Of a stretch of 8,821 nucleotides of DNA, positions 6,631 through 8,821 are shown one piece after another (within the stretch, counting starts at the first letter, position 1; each line of letters opens with the position of its first letter). A program made the position numbers and the translations under genes. Under the pieces are notes generated by a model. It worked only from the letters and a program-made list of their open reading frames with translations, did not search any database and was not told where the DNA came from. The DNA comes from Balneolales bacterium (GTDB lineage Bacteria > Bacteroidota > Rhodothermia > Balneolales > Balneolaceae), in assembly GCA_022360375.1 (NCBI GenBank), contig JAKSCW010000320.1, positions 1 through 8,821 on the forward strand, given 5' to 3'.

Positions 6631-8821
6631 AATTGATACTTCACACTTAACATAATGCTCCGACCACTGTCGGGAATATTTCCAATACTGGTATGCCGGT
6701 TATAATATGCATCGAGCAGGTTTCGGAATTCCAGGTTCGAAACCAGCTTTCCATTCAGCCAGCTTCGGGTGTAATCGAAATTCAGAATCACAAACCCATC
6801 TGTCCGGTCTTCAATCGTGGTTTGTTCAGCAATTCGGGTTTGCCTAGTTGCCCATTCAACCATAAAAGAAAAATTGTTATCTGTAACCGAATAAGTTGTA
6901 GTGAGGGAACCATTAAGTGGAGAAATGAGCGGAAGCGGGTCATTGAGTGTCTGGTTTTGTGCATACAAATACGAAGCTCGTAAATCGGTTTTCAAGGCAC
7001 TTCCCCAGTTCGACAGCCAACGGGCTTCTCCACCAGCCATATTCACATCACCCAGGTTGTTGTAATCTTTGAATTGGAAGAATTCATTACTGGTTTCGGT
7101 ATCAATGGTCCCGTAAATATAATTGTACAACCGCTTGTAAAACACAGAAACGGAAAGCGATGAGTTGTCAACAGTGAATTGCGGGGAAAGCTCGAAATGC
7201 AATGTGGTTTCAGGTTTCAGGAATGGGTTTCCGTAATAGAAAAAACCATCTACATAATTGTATATATATTGGCCATATAGTTCCACGTAATTGGGCAGTC
7301 GTTGAGAAAACATAGTTTCGAAATTCACGCTCCATGTGTCGTTGTGTAAATACAGCAAGCTACTGGATGCAGAAGGAAGGAACCGGCCACGGGGGTTAAC
7401 ATCACGGTCATACAGCCCTTCAAAATAGGAAATGCTGCTTTCATCGGTCACTTCAACTCTGGTGAATTCGGTACTTTGTTCGAACTTCCATAGTAGTTTT
7501 TGAGAAAGCGGAACATTCATTTTCCAACCAAAACGGAGGTTTCCGGTAACCACATCGCCAAGGTTTAGCAGGTACATATCTTCTATATCGAAAATGCTGA
7601 TCATTTCCATATCACCGAAGGCTTTGGTCAGATACCCATCGAAAAAAGCGGAACCATTGTTTCCAAATATGGATAAATCTTTGCTGAGTTGGAACCCGGT
7701 AGTATATGTGTCGACATACATAGGCATATTCATATTGGCCATTACAACGCGATGAGTTACATCGCGCTCGTAGTCGTCCATCCAGTGGCGAACACTGTTG
7801 GCATATATCATTAGTGCAGCACCGGGCGCCTGAGTTTCCGGGTTAGTCCATTCATACTGAAGACGAAGCATATTGGCTGTTGCCTGGGTAGCATCCATTA
7901 GAAGTGCCGGGTAACCGACGTCCCGGGCGTCATCAAAAATGAAGTTTACATCCAGGAAATCTCCGTTTCTGATTTTACCCCGATAACCGAGGTTCAGGTT
8001 AATTTTGTTAAAACCCGTGTTTGCTACCGTTTCATTTCCACCTGCAACAAACTCATCTGCCTGTTTTACACTACCTGAAAATCGTAAGGCATGCTGATCA
8101 CCGGAAAGGTCTGAGTTCAGAGTTAAAACCCGGTAATTGTCAGGATATCGGAACCCGGTTCTAACATCAAAGTTCATGGCATTAAAGGTAGCTTTTTTAG
8201 TAATGAGGTTTATCGAAGCATTACTCCCGCCATGTTCTGCCACCCCTGTTCCGCTTTTGTTAATATCCAGTTTGGAAATGTTATCACTTTCTACATACGC
8301 AGTTACAGGATCCATTTTATCCACGCAGGCTTTGAATACCTGCATCCCATCAATCATCACGTTGATGCGCTGGTCATCCAAACCTCTTACGGAGGGTTCC
8401 CAGGCGTATGCACCTCGTTGTATCATAGCTAAGCCATCTACATTACTCAAAAGCTTATCAAGGGTATGATGAGATGCGCTGTGATGATAGTTTCCGGTAT
8501 TTAAATCGCTTTCTCCATATCCATAAATTATTACTTCATCATCCTGGAAATACACCTTTTTTTCCAAATACAAAGTATCAACAGAGGCAACAAGAGAGAA
8601 GGTTTGAGTTTTATATCCTAAGACATGAATGGTGACTTCATTAATTGAAGATGGAATCTGTGCGAAACCCGAACCATTCGTCAGAGCAATCATTTTTTCA
8701 TCATCATGAATATGAGCATCCGGAATAGGATTAGTAGTTCCATGTTCGAACACGTACAGGTCTCTGGTTTGGGAAAGACCATCTCCTGATATTAGCAGGA
8801 AGAGAATAATATGGCAGAATA
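6627..8821 (-). CDS. TonB-dependent outer-membrane receptor, 5' end outside window; copper-receptor-like plug motif
   Basis: About 730 residues are visible. The frame stays open to the right edge: upstream of the internal GTG at 8753 it reads FCHIILFLLISGDGLSQ then TRDLYVFEHGTT, the end of a signal peptide and the mature start, so the true start is just outside. In order come a carboxypeptidase-regulatory-like domain (PIPDAHIHDDEK, ALTNGSGFAQI, VLGYKT), a TonB-box-like segment (DEVIIYGYGES), a plug (LSNVDGLAMIQRGAYAWEPS, VRGLDDQRINVMIDGMQVF, ISKLDINKSGTGVAEHGG) and a beta-barrel ending at IMLSVKYQL. The protein uses TonB energy to import a bound ligand across the outer membrane. The plug holds ACVDKMDPVTAYVE (Cys at 8325-8327, Met at 8313-8315), matching the Cys-x3-Met-Asp-Pro region of the copper receptor OprC/NosA. 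A Met-rich stretch, HRVVMANMNMPMY (about 7719-7754), lies where those receptors place further metal ligands. Copper is therefore my inferred substrate, though others are possible. It is coupled to the small barrel gene downstream. Confidence 0.9.
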   Translation of the reverse strand, partial: FCHIILFLLISGDGLSQTRDLYVFEHGTTNPIPDAHIHDDEKMIALTNGSGFAQIPSSINEVTIHVLGYKTQTFSLVASVDTLYLEKKVYFQDDEVIIYGYGESDLNTGNYHHSASHHTLDKLLSNVDGLAMIQRGAYAWEPSVRGLDDQRINVMIDGMQVFKACVDKMDPVTAYVESDNISKLDINKSGTGVAEHGGSNASINLITKKATFNAMNFDVRTGFRYPDNYRVLTLNSDLSGDQHALRFSGSVKQADEFVAGGNETVANTGFNKINLNLGYRGKIRNGDFLDVNFIFDDARDVGYPALLMDATQATANMLRLQYEWTNPETQAPGAALMIYANSVRHWMDDYERDVTHRVVMANMNMPMYVDTYTTGFQLSKDLSIFGNNGSAFFDGYLTKAFGDMEMISIFDIEDMYLLNLGDVVTGNLRFGWKMNVPLSQKLLWKFEQSTEFTRVEVTDESSISYFEGLYDRDVNPRGRFLPSASSSLLYLHNDTWSVNFETMFSQRLPNYVELYGQYIYNYVDGFFYYGNPFLKPETTLHFELSPQFTVDNSSLSVSVFYKRLYNYIYGTIDTETSNEFFQFKDYNNLGDVNMAGGEARWLSNWGSALKTDLRASYLYAQNQTLNDPLPLISPLNGSLTTTYSVTDNNFSFMVEWATRQTRIAEQTTIEDRTDGFVILNFDYTRSWLNGKLVSNLEFRNLLDAYYNRHTSIGNIPDSGRSIMLSVKYQL

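Noticed and set aside
7258..7282. TATATATATTGGCCATATA near-palindrome as a regulatory site
   Set aside because: It lies inside the receptor barrel and encodes tyrosine-rich strands; the symmetry is imperfect.
8751..8753. GTG at 8753 as the start of the TonB-dependent receptor
   Set aside because: The frame continues upstream with the end of a signal peptide and the SQTRDLYVFEH mature start, so the gene runs off the window.

Overview
The window looks like a chromosomal segment from a Bacteroidota or Balneolota-type Gram-negative bacterium. This rests on a TonB-dependent receptor with an N-terminal carboxypeptidase-regulatory-like domain, Bacteroidota-style outer-membrane proteins with short signal peptides ending in Q, a RecQ with RQC, HRDC and C-terminal helix-turn-helix regions, and a carbamoyl-phosphate synthase large subunit with no C-terminal allosteric domain. 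A Balneolaceae-like source is my best guess, but the genus cannot be read from the sequence.

Layout, left to right. (1) 1-1446 (+): the 3' part of carB, cut by the window edge. (2) 1449-3691 (-): an AT-rich two-gene unit of unknown function. The upstream gene encodes a small inner-membrane protein with three probable membrane segments. The downstream gene encodes a composite protein: a soluble ~115-residue beta-rich domain, then an internal signal peptide, then a probable outer-membrane beta-barrel. (3) 3692-3891: a 200-bp divergent intergenic region with a perfect 14-bp palindrome and a small hairpin. (4) 3892-6061 (+): recQ, interrupted by a frameshift immediately after helicase motif III (ALTATAT) and also lacking the fourth expected zinc-ligand cysteine. 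(5) 6040-8821 (-): an operon of a TonB-dependent receptor, cut by the right window edge, translationally coupled by an ATGA overlap to a small outer-membrane beta-barrel protein.

How the genes relate. carB and recQ are housekeeping genes for carbamoyl phosphate supply and DNA repair. The AT-rich pair between them looks like an accessory insertion whose products could span the envelope. The receptor has a plug motif, Cys-x3-Met followed by Asp-Pro, and a methionine-rich loop. Both resemble the copper receptor OprC/NosA family, so the right-hand operon may serve copper (or related metal) uptake.

The most interesting points are the composite protein with an internal signal peptide, the copper-receptor-like motifs, and the frameshifted recQ with a changed zinc site. 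No RNA genes, CRISPR arrays, insertion sequences or convincing intrinsic terminators were seen.
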